Positions 15,488-22,634 are shown, counted from the stretch's first letter. The stretch: 22,634 bases of DNA from DATDDB01 sp035260545 (GCA_035260545.1 DATFUZ010000061.1:1-22634), one strand, 5' to 3'. Notes: a model not told the origin generated them from the letters alone. A program made the numbers and translations.

Positions 15488-16582
15488 ATGATCCTGAAGC
15501 TGGCACGGGTGTTCAGCGGCTCGGACGCCCGGGTGCGCACGCGGCTGATTGCCATTTACGGCGTGCTGCTGGCGCTCAACGTGCTGTCGTGGATGTGGGC
15601 GCTGCTGTCGCTGCGCGATTACCCGGTGCTGCTCGGCACCGCCCTCCTGGCTTACGGCTTTGGCCTGCGCCATGCCGTGGATGCGGACCACATCGCCGCC
15701 ATCGACAACGCCACGCGCAAGCTGATGCAGGAAAACAAGCGCCCGGCTGCGCTGGGGCTGTTCTTCTCCCTCGGGCACTCGAGCGTCATCGTGCTGGCCT
15801 CCGGGGCCATCGCGCTGGCCGCCTCGGCAATGTCCGGGCGCCTCGCGGCGTGGCGGGGCATCGGCGGCGTGATCAGCACATCGGTCTCCGCGCTGTTCCT
15901 GTTCGCCCTGGCGGCGATGAACATCGTGATCCTGCGCGCCATATACCGCTCATGGCGTAATGTGCGCCATGGCGGCGTCTACCGCGAAGACGACTTCGAC
16001 ATGCTGATGGCGAAGCGCGGTCTGCTCACGCGCATCTTCCGGCCCCTGTTTCGCACCGTCACCAGCAGTTGGCACATGGCTCCGCTCGGTTTCCTGTTCG
16101 GGCTGGGTTTCGACACGGCGACGGAGATCGGCCTGCTCGGCATCTCCGCCACCGAGGCATCGAAGGGGCTGCCCGCGCTTACCATCATGGTATTCCCGGC
16201 GCTGTTCAGCTCGGGCATGATCCTGGTGGACACCTTGGATGGCCACCTCATGCTGGGCGCTTACGGCTGGTCCTACCTCAAGCCCGTGCGCAAGATCTAC
16301 TACAACATGGTCATGACGCTGGTCTCCGTGCTTGTTGCGGTCGTCATCGGCTCCCTCGAAGCCCTGGGGCTTGCCGCGGACACCCTTGATCTGCACGGCG
16401 CGCTGTGGCGCGGCGTGCGTGTGCTCAACCACAGCTTCGGCATCCTGGGCTACGGCATCATCGCGATCTTTGTGTTGTGCTGGCTCGTCTCTGCGCTGGT
16501 ATACCGCGCGCGCCATTTCGACGAAATCAAGATTGCGCGGGCCGAAACCGCGGGCTCCAGCGGCCCGCATGAGACGCAATAG
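15488..16582 (+). CDS. NicT-family nickel/cobalt permease
   Basis: 364 residues with about eight membrane helices. The family signature RHAVDADHIAAIDN is at residues 61-74, followed by LGHSSVIVLASG (~95-106) and FGLGFDTATEIGLLG in the second half, the other metal-path motif. NicT/HoxN-type carriers import Ni2+ or Co2+ at trace levels through the inner membrane for hydrogenase, urease or cobalamin. No such enzyme genes are in the window, so the metal cannot be decided. The ATG at 15488 is chosen for its upstream CGGAGACCGCAC and because the protein then starts like other members; the open extension to 15275 lacks membrane character. It ends with TAG, followed by 283 bases without a gene. Confidence 0.92.
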   Translation: MILKLARVFSGSDARVRTRLIAIYGVLLALNVLSWMWALLSLRDYPVLLGTALLAYGFGLRHAVDADHIAAIDNATRKLMQENKRPAALGLFFSLGHSSVIVLASGAIALAASAMSGRLAAWRGIGGVISTSVSALFLFALAAMNIVILRAIYRSWRNVRHGGVYREDDFDMLMAKRGLLTRIFRPLFRTVTSSWHMAPLGFLFGLGFDTATEIGLLGISATEASKGLPALTIMVFPALFSSGMILVDTLDGHLMLGAYGWSYLKPVRKIYYNMVMTLVSVLVAVVIGSLEALGLAADTLDLHGALWRGVRVLNHSFGILGYGIIAIFVLCWLVSALVYRARHFDEIKIARAETAGSSGPHETQ

Positions 16583-16769
16583 CCAGTCACCGGTCCCCGC
16601 TACGCGTCTTCCCGGAATACGCTCCCCACGCCCGGCCGCGAGGAACGCTGGCGGCGTTGCCCAAAGGGTACGTTAAGGCGCAAGGCTTCGCGGAGGATTG
16701 CCCCATTTTTGCGGCGTCAGGCCAATTTCCATCATATTTTCAAATGTGCACCGGCTTGTGTGCGCCACT

Positions 16770-16785
16770 TACGCATTGCTGCGTA
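16770..16785. promoter_or_regulatory. Palindrome next to a promoter candidate upstream of the PAS gene
   Basis: TACGCA-TTGC-TGCGTA is a perfect 6-base inverted repeat. Immediately after it TTGCGG (16786-16791) is followed, 17 bases on, by TAGAGT, a weak sigma-70-like pair. GCGTATTGCG (16781-16790) also recurs as GCGTAATGCG at 16827-16836. This layout would suit a repressor or activator site for the PAS gene, but the promoter match is weak. Confidence 0.3.
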
Positions 16786-16865
16786 TTGCGGGCCACTTGG
16801 GGCAGGGCTAGAGTTCATCCTCCATGGCGTAATGCGAGGCATCCACCGAGGGTCAGGAGTATGAA

Positions 16866-17459
16866 ATGAACTCGGAGAAGCGCGCCAGGACAGTTCCATC
16901 ACAGCATTCCGGCGATCCGCCTTCTGCCTGGATGTTTGGGCAGAGTGCCATCCGCGCCGATTGCAGGGCCGAGCCCAGGGAATTGGCGGCTGGTTTTGAA
17001 ACCGAAAACTCGCTCACGGCCGACGCTGGGCAGCGCCCATCGACAACGAGAGACAACGGGAGTACAACCATGGGAACCGTAAGCACAATCGAATCCGTAC
17101 CCGGCGCCGGCAACGCGGCGGCCCGCGCGTGGCGCGAACCCGCGGCACTTACGCTCGACCAGGACGGCGTCATCGTGGATTTCAGCGGGCGCGGCGAGGA
17201 ATTCTTCGGCTACAGCCGCTCGGAACTTGCCCGTCAGCATGTTTCCATGCTGGTGCCGTGGCTTGCCGGGCTGGACTTGTTTGAGAACGGCCAGCCCAAT
17301 GCCTATTTCAACTTCCTGTGCCATATCGGCCACTCATTTGAAGTGATTCCGCGTCGCGGCGTGGTCTTTCTCTGCGAATTCAGCATAGTCTGGCTGAAAG
17401 ATGCCGGGCAAACGCTCGTGCGGCTGATTGTGCAGTCGCCCTCCGGAATGGCGGTTTGA
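16866..17459 (+). CDS. Stand-alone PAS-domain protein
   Basis: 197 residues from the ATG at 16866 (CAGGAGTATGAA upstream). The C-terminal ~115 residues form one PAS domain: LTLDQDGVIVDFSGRGEEFF GYSRSELARQHVSMLVP (given in two parts), ending in a FLCEFSIVWLKDAGQTLVRLIV strand pair. The first ~70 residues are polar and low-complexity. A second ATG at 17070 also has a good site (GGGAGTACAACC) and would give a PAS-only protein of 129 residues, so the gene may be read from either. PAS domains sense light, redox, small ligands or partners in the cytoplasm; no kinase, GGDEF or HTH output is attached, and no cofactor-binding residue is diagnostic. It is followed by a 43-codon gene and a cold-shock gene on the same strand. 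Confidence 0.75.
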   Translation: MNSEKRARTVPSQHSGDPPSAWMFGQSAIRADCRAEPRELAAGFETENSLTADAGQRPSTTRDNGSTTMGTVSTIESVPGAGNAAARAWREPAALTLDQDGVIVDFSGRGEEFFGYSRSELARQHVSMLVPWLAGLDLFENGQPNAYFNFLCHIGHSFEVIPRRGVVFLCEFSIVWLKDAGQTLVRLIVQSPSGMAV

Positions 17460-17508
17460 AATCCCTGTGTCCACTGGGTCAGTATTGAGGAAAGGACGAG
17501 GCGCCGAC

Positions 17509-17640
17509 ATGAACAGCAAAGGCCTCCTGACTGGTTTTTCCCGCATCCTCCGGTTCGTGGAGGACTATTCGTATTACCGCCAGGCGGGGTGGCCGCCAAG
17601 CAAGGCGTGGCGCCTGGCCAGCCAAACCATTCTCTTCTAA
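17509..17640 (+). CDS. Small protein (43 residues), unknown
   Basis: ATG at 17509, 49 bases after the PAS gene, with GAGGCGCCGAC upstream. The product reads MNSKGLLTGFSRILRFVEDY then SYYRQAGWPPSKAWRLASQT and ILF. The Y-Y-R-x-x-G-(x)3-S-x-A-W-x-L-A pattern resembles a class of short conserved proteobacterial proteins I have seen ending in AWxLAxxT, with no known function. It is amphipathic rather than membrane-spanning. Position and ribosome site support it as a real gene, probably transcribed with the PAS gene; a chance frame cannot be excluded. Confidence 0.5.
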   Translation: MNSKGLLTGFSRILRFVEDYSYYRQAGWPPSKAWRLASQTILF

Positions 17641-17799
17641 GCCAGCCTGGCGGCTTGAATTTCAGCGGCGCCGATGACGAACACTCTGTCGTTGATACAG
17701 CGCGGCTGTAATTGAGGTATAGCGCAGGGGACGGCCGGCTGCAGCCGCGGAAGTTTGCAGCAGATGTATTAAACAGGACTTATCAGGAAAGGAAAGACA

Positions 17800-18003
17800 A
17801 TGACTACCGGTAAAGTGAAATGGTTTAACGACGCAAAAGGATATGGATTCATCACGCCCGACGATGGTGGCGAGGATCTGTTCGCGCATTTCTCCGCCAT
17901 CAGGCTCGATGGCTTCAAGTCGCTGCAAGAGAACCAGCGCGTGACGTTTGACGTGGTCATGGGCGCCAAGGGCAAGCAGGCCGCCAACATCACGCCGGCG
18001 TGA
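17800..18003 (+). CDS. CspA-family cold-shock protein
   Basis: 67 residues, full family length. It has the RNP1 motif KGYGFI (~13-18) and RNP2-type DLFAHFSAI, with W10 and F11 in KVKWFND, giving the five-stranded OB fold that binds single-stranded RNA or DNA and melts RNA structure. Cytoplasmic. GGAAAGGAAAGACA precedes the ATG. The 160-base leader contains a perfect 12-base palindrome, CGGCTGCAGCCG (17736-17747); cold-shock mRNAs often use leader structure for control, but whether this one responds to temperature cannot be read. Its transcript probably ends at the terminator at 18177-18207. Confidence 0.93.
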   Translation: MTTGKVKWFNDAKGYGFITPDDGGEDLFAHFSAIRLDGFKSLQENQRVTFDVVMGAKGKQAANITPA

Positions 18004-18119
18004 CGGCTGTGGCCGTGCCCGCGCGCAGAGGAAAGACCTCGCGGCGCGGGTCCGGAAACACCGCCGTGGCTCACGCGGAGGCCGCCAATTCGGGCGCATC
18101 CGGCGCGAGCTGCTTCAGA

Positions 18120-18138
18120 CATGCCATCCCCTGGCATG
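18120..18138 (+). other. Perfect 7-bp hairpin in the cold-shock 3' region
   Basis: CATGCCA-TCCCC-TGGCATG forms a 7-bp stem with a 5-base loop, 117 bases after the cold-shock stop codon. No T-run follows. It may stabilise the 3' end of the cold-shock mRNA or be part of a small 3'-UTR RNA ending at the next terminator. Confidence 0.4.
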
Positions 18139-18176
18139 AGGTCTTGACTCCCCCCTTGGTTGAGACCGCTCACTTT

Positions 18177-18207
18177 CCCCAAGGCCCTGCCCTGGGGATT
18201 TTTTTTT
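18177..18207 (+). terminator. Rho-independent terminator
   Basis: CCCCAAGG (18177-18184) pairs with CCCTGGGG (7 of 8 pairs, one A-C mismatch) and is followed by A and nine Ts (18199-18207). Upstream, CCTTGG at 18154-18159 is fully complementary to the CCAAGG part of the stem, so a competing structure is possible. Confidence 0.75.
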
Positions 18208-18361
18208 GGAGGGCGCACGGCGGCCCGTACGCGCCTAAGCGGAATGCGGTTTGCTTCGTTGTGCTCCTTGCGGATGAAATGACCACACGCCGTGCCGCAC
18301 GCCTTGCGTCCCACCCCGCAAAACCGGGCGCGCGGCCATGCGGGACTTGTTCCGTGTTTCC

Positions 18362-18390
18362 TTTACATGTTGATCGCAGGTTGATATGCT
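18362..18390 (+). promoter_or_regulatory. Candidate sigma-70 promoter for the cyclase-kinase genes
   Basis: TTTACA (5 of 6 consensus bases) and TATGCT (4 of 6) are separated by 17 bases. The start point would lie near 18397, giving a ~90-base leader before the cyclase ATG. It is well placed downstream of the terminator at 18177-18207. Confidence 0.5.
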
Positions 18391-18487
18391 GGCCTTGCTT
18401 GCGCATGCACATTCCTGCTCCCTCCGGACTTCTCGACAGGGCGCCTACCCCAAATCAAGCGGTGTATCGCAGAAGCAGGGTGCCAAA

Positions 18488-19576
18488 ATGGATTACAGCG
18501 GCAAGACGCTCGTCTGCAATGTGCTGTTCCTGGATATAGTAGGCTACTCCAGGAAGTCCGTTGTCGAGCAGATCTCCGTGAAGGAGCGCTTCAACGCGTA
18601 TCTGGCTGCAGCGATCGAGCGCGTGCCCATCGAGGACCGCATCATCCTGGATACGGGAGACGGGGCAGCAATCAACTTCCTCGGCGATGTCGAAGACGCC
18701 TTGAACGTCGCCCTCAGTATGCAGAAAGCCCTGCGGGCGGAGGCAGGGAAGCAACCCGCCCTGGCGATCCGCATGGGCATCAACCTCGGGCCGGTGCGCC
18801 TGATCCGCGACATCAACGGCCGCCCCAATATCATCGGCGACGGCATCAATTCCTCTCAGCGCGTGATGGGATTTGCGGACCCGGGCCAGATCCTGGTATC
18901 CCGTCCGTACTACGATGCAATGTCGAACCTGTCGTCGAAATATGTGCACCTGTTTCGCTTCGAGGGCGCGCGCACCGACAAGCACCACGTGCGCGAGTAT
19001 GAAGTGTATGCGATCGCGGCTTCCAGGGCAGCGGGGCTAGGCGCGACGAGGGCGATTGTGCGCAATCCCCTGACCATCTTGGTAATCCCTTTCATGCTCC
19101 TGATGGCGTGGATGACCGGCCCATCAGTCCTGCCCCGGTTTCGCGCGGCGCCGCCTGCGGCGCCTGCGCCCCCTGCGTTTGCGCCCCCTGCGGAGCAAAC
19201 AGCGCGCGCGCGCGCGCCTGCCCTGGCGCAAGCTACGCCCGCGACGGGTACCGCCATCGCGCCTCCGGCCAGCGCGGCGCCGGCCCCCGGCGGACCGGCC
19301 ACACTGCCGGCACAAGCGCACGCGCAACAGGACCCGCCGCCTTCCGGACAGGCAAGGCTCAGAATTTTCTGTGCGAAAGGCACCGAGGCGCTGGTGGATA
19401 GTCGGCCGAGAGGCAAGATCAGGAGATCGGAAATCGTGCTCTGGGTCAACGAGGGCAGGCATTTGGTCACGCTCGTCTTGCCGCCCAAGTCGGTGGAGTA
19501 TGACCGGCACATCGTGGTGAGGGCGGGCAAGACCACGACGCTCGGGCCGCATGCGTTCTGCGGGCGGCTGAAATGA
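18488..19576 (+). CDS. Class III nucleotide cyclase with membrane helix and PEGA-like C-terminus
   Basis: 362 residues from ATG 18488 (CAGGGTGCC upstream). The N-terminal cyclase homology domain (~5-175) has both metal aspartates (D16 in FLDIVGYS, D58 in TGDGAA) and the transition-state pair N121/R125 (GINSSQRV), so catalysis looks possible. The base-recognising Lys and Asp of adenylate cyclases fall on L54 and N114, so ATP versus GTP preference cannot be inferred. One helix lies at ~194-210 (LTILVIPFMLLMAWM), then a ~110-residue Pro/Ala linker, then a small beta domain (RLRIFCAKGTEALVDSRPRG...EGRHLVTLVLP) like PEGA domains. The C-terminal part is probably periplasmic and the catalytic part cytoplasmic. 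A (GC)7 run at 19202-19215 in the linker is a likely slippage site. It is followed 58 bases later by the kinase gene. Confidence 0.8.
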   Translation: MDYSGKTLVCNVLFLDIVGYSRKSVVEQISVKERFNAYLAAAIERVPIEDRIILDTGDGAAINFLGDVEDALNVALSMQKALRAEAGKQPALAIRMGINLGPVRLIRDINGRPNIIGDGINSSQRVMGFADPGQILVSRPYYDAMSNLSSKYVHLFRFEGARTDKHHVREYEVYAIAASRAAGLGATRAIVRNPLTILVIPFMLLMAWMTGPSVLPRFRAAPPAAPAPPAFAPPAEQTARARAPALAQATPATGTAIAPPASAAPAPGGPATLPAQAHAQQDPPPSGQARLRIFCAKGTEALVDSRPRGKIRRSEIVLWVNEGRHLVTLVLPPKSVEYDRHIVVRAGKTTTLGPHAFCGRLK

Positions 19577-19634
19577 ATGCGCGGCGCGTCCCGCAGGCGA
19601 TGGGCGTCCGCCATGCATGTGGAGGTGACAGGTC

Positions 19635-20927
19635 ATGACTGAGCAACTGGGACGTTATGTAATGGTGAGCGAGCTTGGGCGCGGCGCGATGGGCATGGTC
19701 TACAAGGCCATCGACCCGTTGATCGACAGGCCCGTCGCCATCAAGACGATCAATCTCAACGATGCCCGGGAGGAACGCCAGGAGTACGAGGATCGCTTCT
19801 ATCAGGAAGCGCGGGCCGCCGGGCAGTTGAGCCACCGCAATATCGTGACCATCTACGACATCGGCAGAGCCGGGGATGTCGCCTACATTGCCATGGAGTT
19901 CATTGAGGGCAGCGAACTGCGGGGGGTCCTGGACGAAATCCCGGTACTGCCGGTGGCGAAGGCCGTGGATATTACCTTGCAGGTGGCGCAGGGATTGGCC
20001 TACGCCCATGAACACGCGGTCGTGCACCGCGACGTGAAGCCGTCCAATGTCATGATCGCGAAAAATGGCGACGTCAAGATCATGGACTTCGGTATCGCGC
20101 GGATGAGCGCCGCGGCCGTGCGCACCCAGAGCGGAATGGTGTTCGGGACGCCGAAATACATGTCCCCGGAGCAGGTGTTGGGCAAGAGGGCCGACCCGCG
20201 CTCGGACATATTTTCCGTGGGCGTGATGCTCTACGAAATGCTCACCGGGCGCGCGCCCTTCGCAGGGGACACTATCGATATAGTCGCGCACCACACCCTG
20301 CACACGATTCCGCCGCCGCCCAGCGCGGTGAATCCGAACGCTCCGGTGGTGCTGGATTACATCGTGGCCAAGGCGATGGCCAAGCGGCCGGAAGACCGCT
20401 ACCAGACCGCCCTGGAACTGGCCAGCGATCTGGATGAGTTCAGTGCCGCGCTTGCGGACTCAGGCTGGCGCCCGCCTGCCGGGGCGCAAAGCGCCCCCGA
20501 GCCTGAGCCAGTTCCGGCAATCACGCCTTTGGCTGAAGCCGCGGAGGCCGCCGCGACGCAAGAACAGGAAGACGCGGAGAATCCGGGCGGGGCTCCGCCC
20601 CCGATGCCTTCGCTCGGCGTATCCTCGCAATTCGATTCGTTCGTGGCGACGATACGCATGGCGGCGATGACCTTTGAGGAAGGTGCGCTCGAAAACTTCA
20701 CCGCTGGCCTGGACGTAACGCCGGCCAGCACCGGCGGGAAGACCGGCGATACGACGTGGCCGCTCCCCGCGCGCGCAGACGCCCCACAGAGCGCGGGCGG
20801 AGGCGAACGCGCCACATCACGCACCTTCCTGCGCACGATGCGCATAAGCGGAACGCGCAGGAATTTTTTGTGGATGGCCGTGCTCCTGCTGGCCATCTTG
20901 GCCAGCCTGGTCTTGTGGATGACCTAG
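19635..20927 (+). CDS. Tail-anchored Hanks-type Ser/Thr protein kinase
   Basis: 430 residues. The complete kinase core (~7-272) has the glycine loop G15-R-G17-A-M-G20, VAIK with K37, the alpha-C glutamate E58, H131-R-D133-V-K135-P-S-N138, D151-F-G, SPE (177-179) and KRPEDRY. All catalytic residues are present, so it should be active. The RD form suggests regulation by activation-loop phosphorylation (T/S around 164-172). A ~130-residue Pro/Ala/Glu-rich linker follows, then a single C-terminal helix (FLWMAVLLLAILASLVLWM) with only one or two residues beyond it, so the kinase is anchored by its tail and has no external sensor domain. The start is supported by GGAGGTGACAGGTC. It probably shares a transcript with the cyclase gene. 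The minus-strand frames across it are shadows. Confidence 0.92.
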   Translation: MTEQLGRYVMVSELGRGAMGMVYKAIDPLIDRPVAIKTINLNDAREERQEYEDRFYQEARAAGQLSHRNIVTIYDIGRAGDVAYIAMEFIEGSELRGVLDEIPVLPVAKAVDITLQVAQGLAYAHEHAVVHRDVKPSNVMIAKNGDVKIMDFGIARMSAAAVRTQSGMVFGTPKYMSPEQVLGKRADPRSDIFSVGVMLYEMLTGRAPFAGDTIDIVAHHTLHTIPPPPSAVNPNAPVVLDYIVAKAMAKRPEDRYQTALELASDLDEFSAALADSGWRPPAGAQSAPEPEPVPAITPLAEAAEAAATQEQEDAENPGGAPPPMPSLGVSSQFDSFVATIRMAAMTFEEGALENFTAGLDVTPASTGGKTGDTTWPLPARADAPQSAGGGERATSRTFLRTMRISGTRRNFLWMAVLLLAILASLVLWMT

Positions 20928-21097
20928 AACGTGATCGGTCCGCATGCGGCGCTGCACCTATCCTGCAATAATGCCGGTTTCCGCGCAATGCTTACGACCG
21001 GAAAGGGCACCCTGCTGTCGAGGACATGCTGCGCTACAATGTGGCAGGTCATGGTGGCTAAGCGGCCGCCGACCCCTGGCCTTCATGGAGACGCCAA

Positions 21098-21535
21098 ATG
21101 GCTAACGTCGCATCACTATTGAAAGAAGAAATTACTCGCCTGGCGCGAAAGGAAATTCGCAGCGAAATAGAAGGACTCAGGAAAGCGTCGGCGCACTACC
21201 GGTCGGACATTGCGGCCCTGAAGAAACGTATAGCCGTGCTTGAGCAACAGGTATCCAGACTGGGCAAAGCCGCCTCAAGGACTACCGACGTCGAAAGTAA
21301 TCAAGAAGTAAGTGGCAAGATACGGTTTTCGGCAAAAGGTTTTAAGACGCTGCGCGAGCGCCTTGGATTGACCGCCAGTGCCACCGGCGCGCTTCTTGGC
21401 GTATCCGGCCAAACGATCTATAGCTGGGAAACCGGCAGGTCACGCCCGCGCAAGCATCATCTGGAGCGACTTGCATATCTTCGAAAGATGAGCAAACGTG
21501 ACGTGGACGCAGTCATCAGGCAACTCGCCGGTTAA
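21098..21535 (+). CDS. Coiled-coil protein with XRE-type helix-turn-helix
   Basis: 145 residues. Residues ~5-60 are heptad-like and charged (EEITRLARKEIRSEIEGLRK ... IAVLEQQVSRL), a probable dimerising coiled coil. Residues ~78-130 form a Cro/XRE-type helix-turn-helix (FKTLRERLGLTASATGALLG then VSGQTIYSWETGRSRPR). This layout is a frequent small regulator type in proteobacteria. The VSGQTIYSWE recognition region looks intact, so DNA binding is likely. The ribosome site is GGAGACGCC. TACAAT at 21035-21040 is a fair -10 box, but no clear -35 precedes it. No target can be inferred; the two following genes could be regulated or could be unrelated accessory genes. Confidence 0.8.
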   Translation: MANVASLLKEEITRLARKEIRSEIEGLRKASAHYRSDIAALKKRIAVLEQQVSRLGKAASRTTDVESNQEVSGKIRFSAKGFKTLRERLGLTASATGALLGVSGQTIYSWETGRSRPRKHHLERLAYLRKMSKRDVDAVIRQLAG

Positions 21536-21590
21536 ACGGCATCAGCGTGACTGCTGTTCGCCGTGAAACGGCCTTTTGGCCAAGGACCGA

Positions 21591-22139
21591 ATGGTCCCAG
21601 GTACGGAAGTTTGCAAGTGTCAGCTTTATCGAAGCGAATATTGGAGTTGCCATTACGGGAACATGGTGCATTCGGATCTGATCGCTAGGGCGTTTGAGGA
21701 ATTTTCCATCGATGTGGCTGCTACGCCAACTATCACACTCCGTGGTGGAAATGCGCTCGATGATTACATGGATCCAGCCCCATTCGACCCATTGGTTGAT
21801 GAAGTTAGCGAGAGTTACATCGAGGAATATCCATGGGGCATTGGCTACCTTGATGCTGCTTCGTGGCGTCATTACCTGCCGTATTTAATCGAGTTCTCAA
21901 TCAAGCATATCAATGGCGATCAAGGCGACTTGGTCGTTAACTCCTTCCTGAACTCATTGCGCCCCCCAGATCGAGACCCACCGCGACTTGCCGCTCTCAA
22001 TTCCGACCAAGAAGCTGTAATTACTACCTTCCTGGATACCTTGGCGTTCAGTGAGCAGTCTGCTTATCAGGACCATGCGTGCCAAGTGCTTGAAGAGTGG
22101 TGGGTGCCCAATGCGCTCTACCGGGGACAGCACGAGTAG
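21591..22139 (+). CDS. DUF6714-like protein
   Basis: About 182 residues from ATG 21591, which has AAGGACCGA upstream; ATG 21663 (MVHSDLIARAFEEF) may be the true start by resemblance to relatives, since the first ~24 residues (Cys- and Tyr-rich) look unlike the rest. The body (DLIARAFEEFS ... YLDAASWRHYLPYLIEFSIK ... LNSDQEAVITTFLDTLAF) resembles DUF6714: an N-terminal helix with AF, an acidic middle, then a RxYLPxxI helix. No catalytic motif is visible; the predicted protein is acidic and soluble. Composition is less GC-rich than the kinase region. These genes often sit near immunity or toxin-type accessory loci; that link is not demonstrated here. Confidence 0.65.
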   Translation: MVPGTEVCKCQLYRSEYWSCHYGNMVHSDLIARAFEEFSIDVAATPTITLRGGNALDDYMDPAPFDPLVDEVSESYIEEYPWGIGYLDAASWRHYLPYLIEFSIKHINGDQGDLVVNSFLNSLRPPDRDPPRLAALNSDQEAVITTFLDTLAFSEQSAYQDHACQVLEEWWVPNALYRGQHE

Positions 22140-22188
22140 TGTTCAGTGCGGAATGAACGCCAAAAGTACTTATTGTTAGGATTTACTT

Positions 22189-22494
22189 ATGAACTCCAAT
22201 GACGATGACCCGCCCGACGGCGAAATGACAAGCGAGGAAGCCCGCATAGCTGCATCTCTGAGCGGTGAGATGGTTCAAAAGATTGATGCTTGTTTGCTCT
22301 CCCATGCCAAAATCCGTGAGCGCAAAGTCGCGATGATTGTTGGTTTGGCGATGATGGACAAAAGCCTCCGAGTGCCAGGTCTGCCAGACTTGTTCTACCG
22401 TGACAGAGTTAAATCTCTTGTTGCCCGTGGTTTGCTTCTGTCTGAAGGTAATCTTGATTACATGCGTTACAGCGAAGTAAGGCTGCCCGAATGA
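22189..22494 (+). CDS. DUF3658-like small protein
   Basis: 101 residues, with AGGATTTACTT before the ATG. An acidic N-terminus (NSNDDDPPDGEMTSEEA) precedes a helical body: KIDACLLSHAKIRERKVAMI VGLAM (in two parts), GLPDLFYRDRVKSLVARGLL, then a short beta end (NLDYMRYSEVRLPE). The D..L......R....VG.A......LxDxFYxxRVxxLVxxGxLxxxGxxxxMRxSEV pattern matches DUF3658 as I recall it, a small domain that looks like a winged helix but has no established function. Composition is relatively AT-rich, like the preceding gene. The remaining 140 bases to the window end hold nothing I can support. Confidence 0.7.
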   Translation: MNSNDDDPPDGEMTSEEARIAASLSGEMVQKIDACLLSHAKIRERKVAMIVGLAMMDKSLRVPGLPDLFYRDRVKSLVARGLLLSEGNLDYMRYSEVRLPE

Positions 22495-22634
22495 GAAGCT
22501 CGCACCTACCAGTACACGCACATTCTTTGGGAGCGGCCGCTTTTGCGAAGTGAATTAGCAAGGCGTGACGACCGCTATGGGCACACTACGGAAGTAAGCG
22601 GCACCGCCAGCAATGGCCGGTGCACTGAGTATTG

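Larger units (their letters stand above)
18004..18487. other. Intergenic region, 484 bases
   Basis: This region lies between the cold-shock gene and the cyclase gene. It contains, in order, a perfect hairpin (18120-18138), an intrinsic terminator (18177-18207) and a sigma-70 promoter candidate (18362-18390). The frames that cross it are short or Arg-rich and not credible as genes. Confidence 0.55.

Overview
The window is GC-rich, densely coding DNA from a proteobacterium. Its content suggests a respiratory, probably sulfur-metabolising lineage: a DsrC/TusE-like protein, a c551-type cytochrome, a fused cbb3-type oxidase carrying three haem c sites, a NicT-type Ni/Co permease and a PilZ protein. 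The sequence alone does not fix the taxon. I saw no tRNA, rRNA, insertion sequence, integrase or CRISPR array.

Layout. 1-3050: the tail of a DUF4260-type membrane protein, an exported helical-repeat protein of lower GC, and, on the minus strand, an exported protein of 12 Sel1 repeats. 3278-5161: a dihydrolipoyl-dehydrogenase-like flavoprotein and a small membrane-anchored protein. 5277-7624: a PilZ/YcgR-like c-di-GMP receptor (minus), a small membrane protein (plus), a DsrC-like protein lacking the penultimate cysteine (minus) and a periplasmic monohaem cytochrome c (minus). 7836-9441: two exported proteins, the second with an LprI-like C-terminus. 9815-11650: a CPA1 cation/proton antiporter with a cytoplasmic TrkA-N-like domain.

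11801-14886 (minus) is the most remarkable locus. One reading frame joins CcoN, CcoO and the two cytochrome domains of CcoP, and overlaps by 4 bases a 62-codon gene resembling the detached N-terminal membrane segment of CcoP (FixP_N). The fused frame is interrupted at codon 46 by a single in-frame amber (TAG), although everything on both sides reads as normal CcoN. Other genes here end normally in TAG, so genome-wide amber recoding is unlikely.

15488-20927 (plus) holds the Ni/Co permease followed by a signalling block: a PAS protein, a 43-codon small gene, a cold-shock protein, a strong terminator, a class III nucleotide cyclase with a C-terminal extension, and a tail-anchored Ser/Thr kinase. 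Cyclase and kinase are 58 bases apart and probably co-transcribed.

20928-22634 looks less GC-rich by eye and holds three small accessory-type genes: a coiled-coil/XRE-type HTH protein, a DUF6714-like protein and a DUF3658-like protein. Function can be stated for the oxidase, antiporter, permease, flavoprotein, cytochrome, cyclase, kinase and cold-shock protein. The rest are family-level or unknown assignments.
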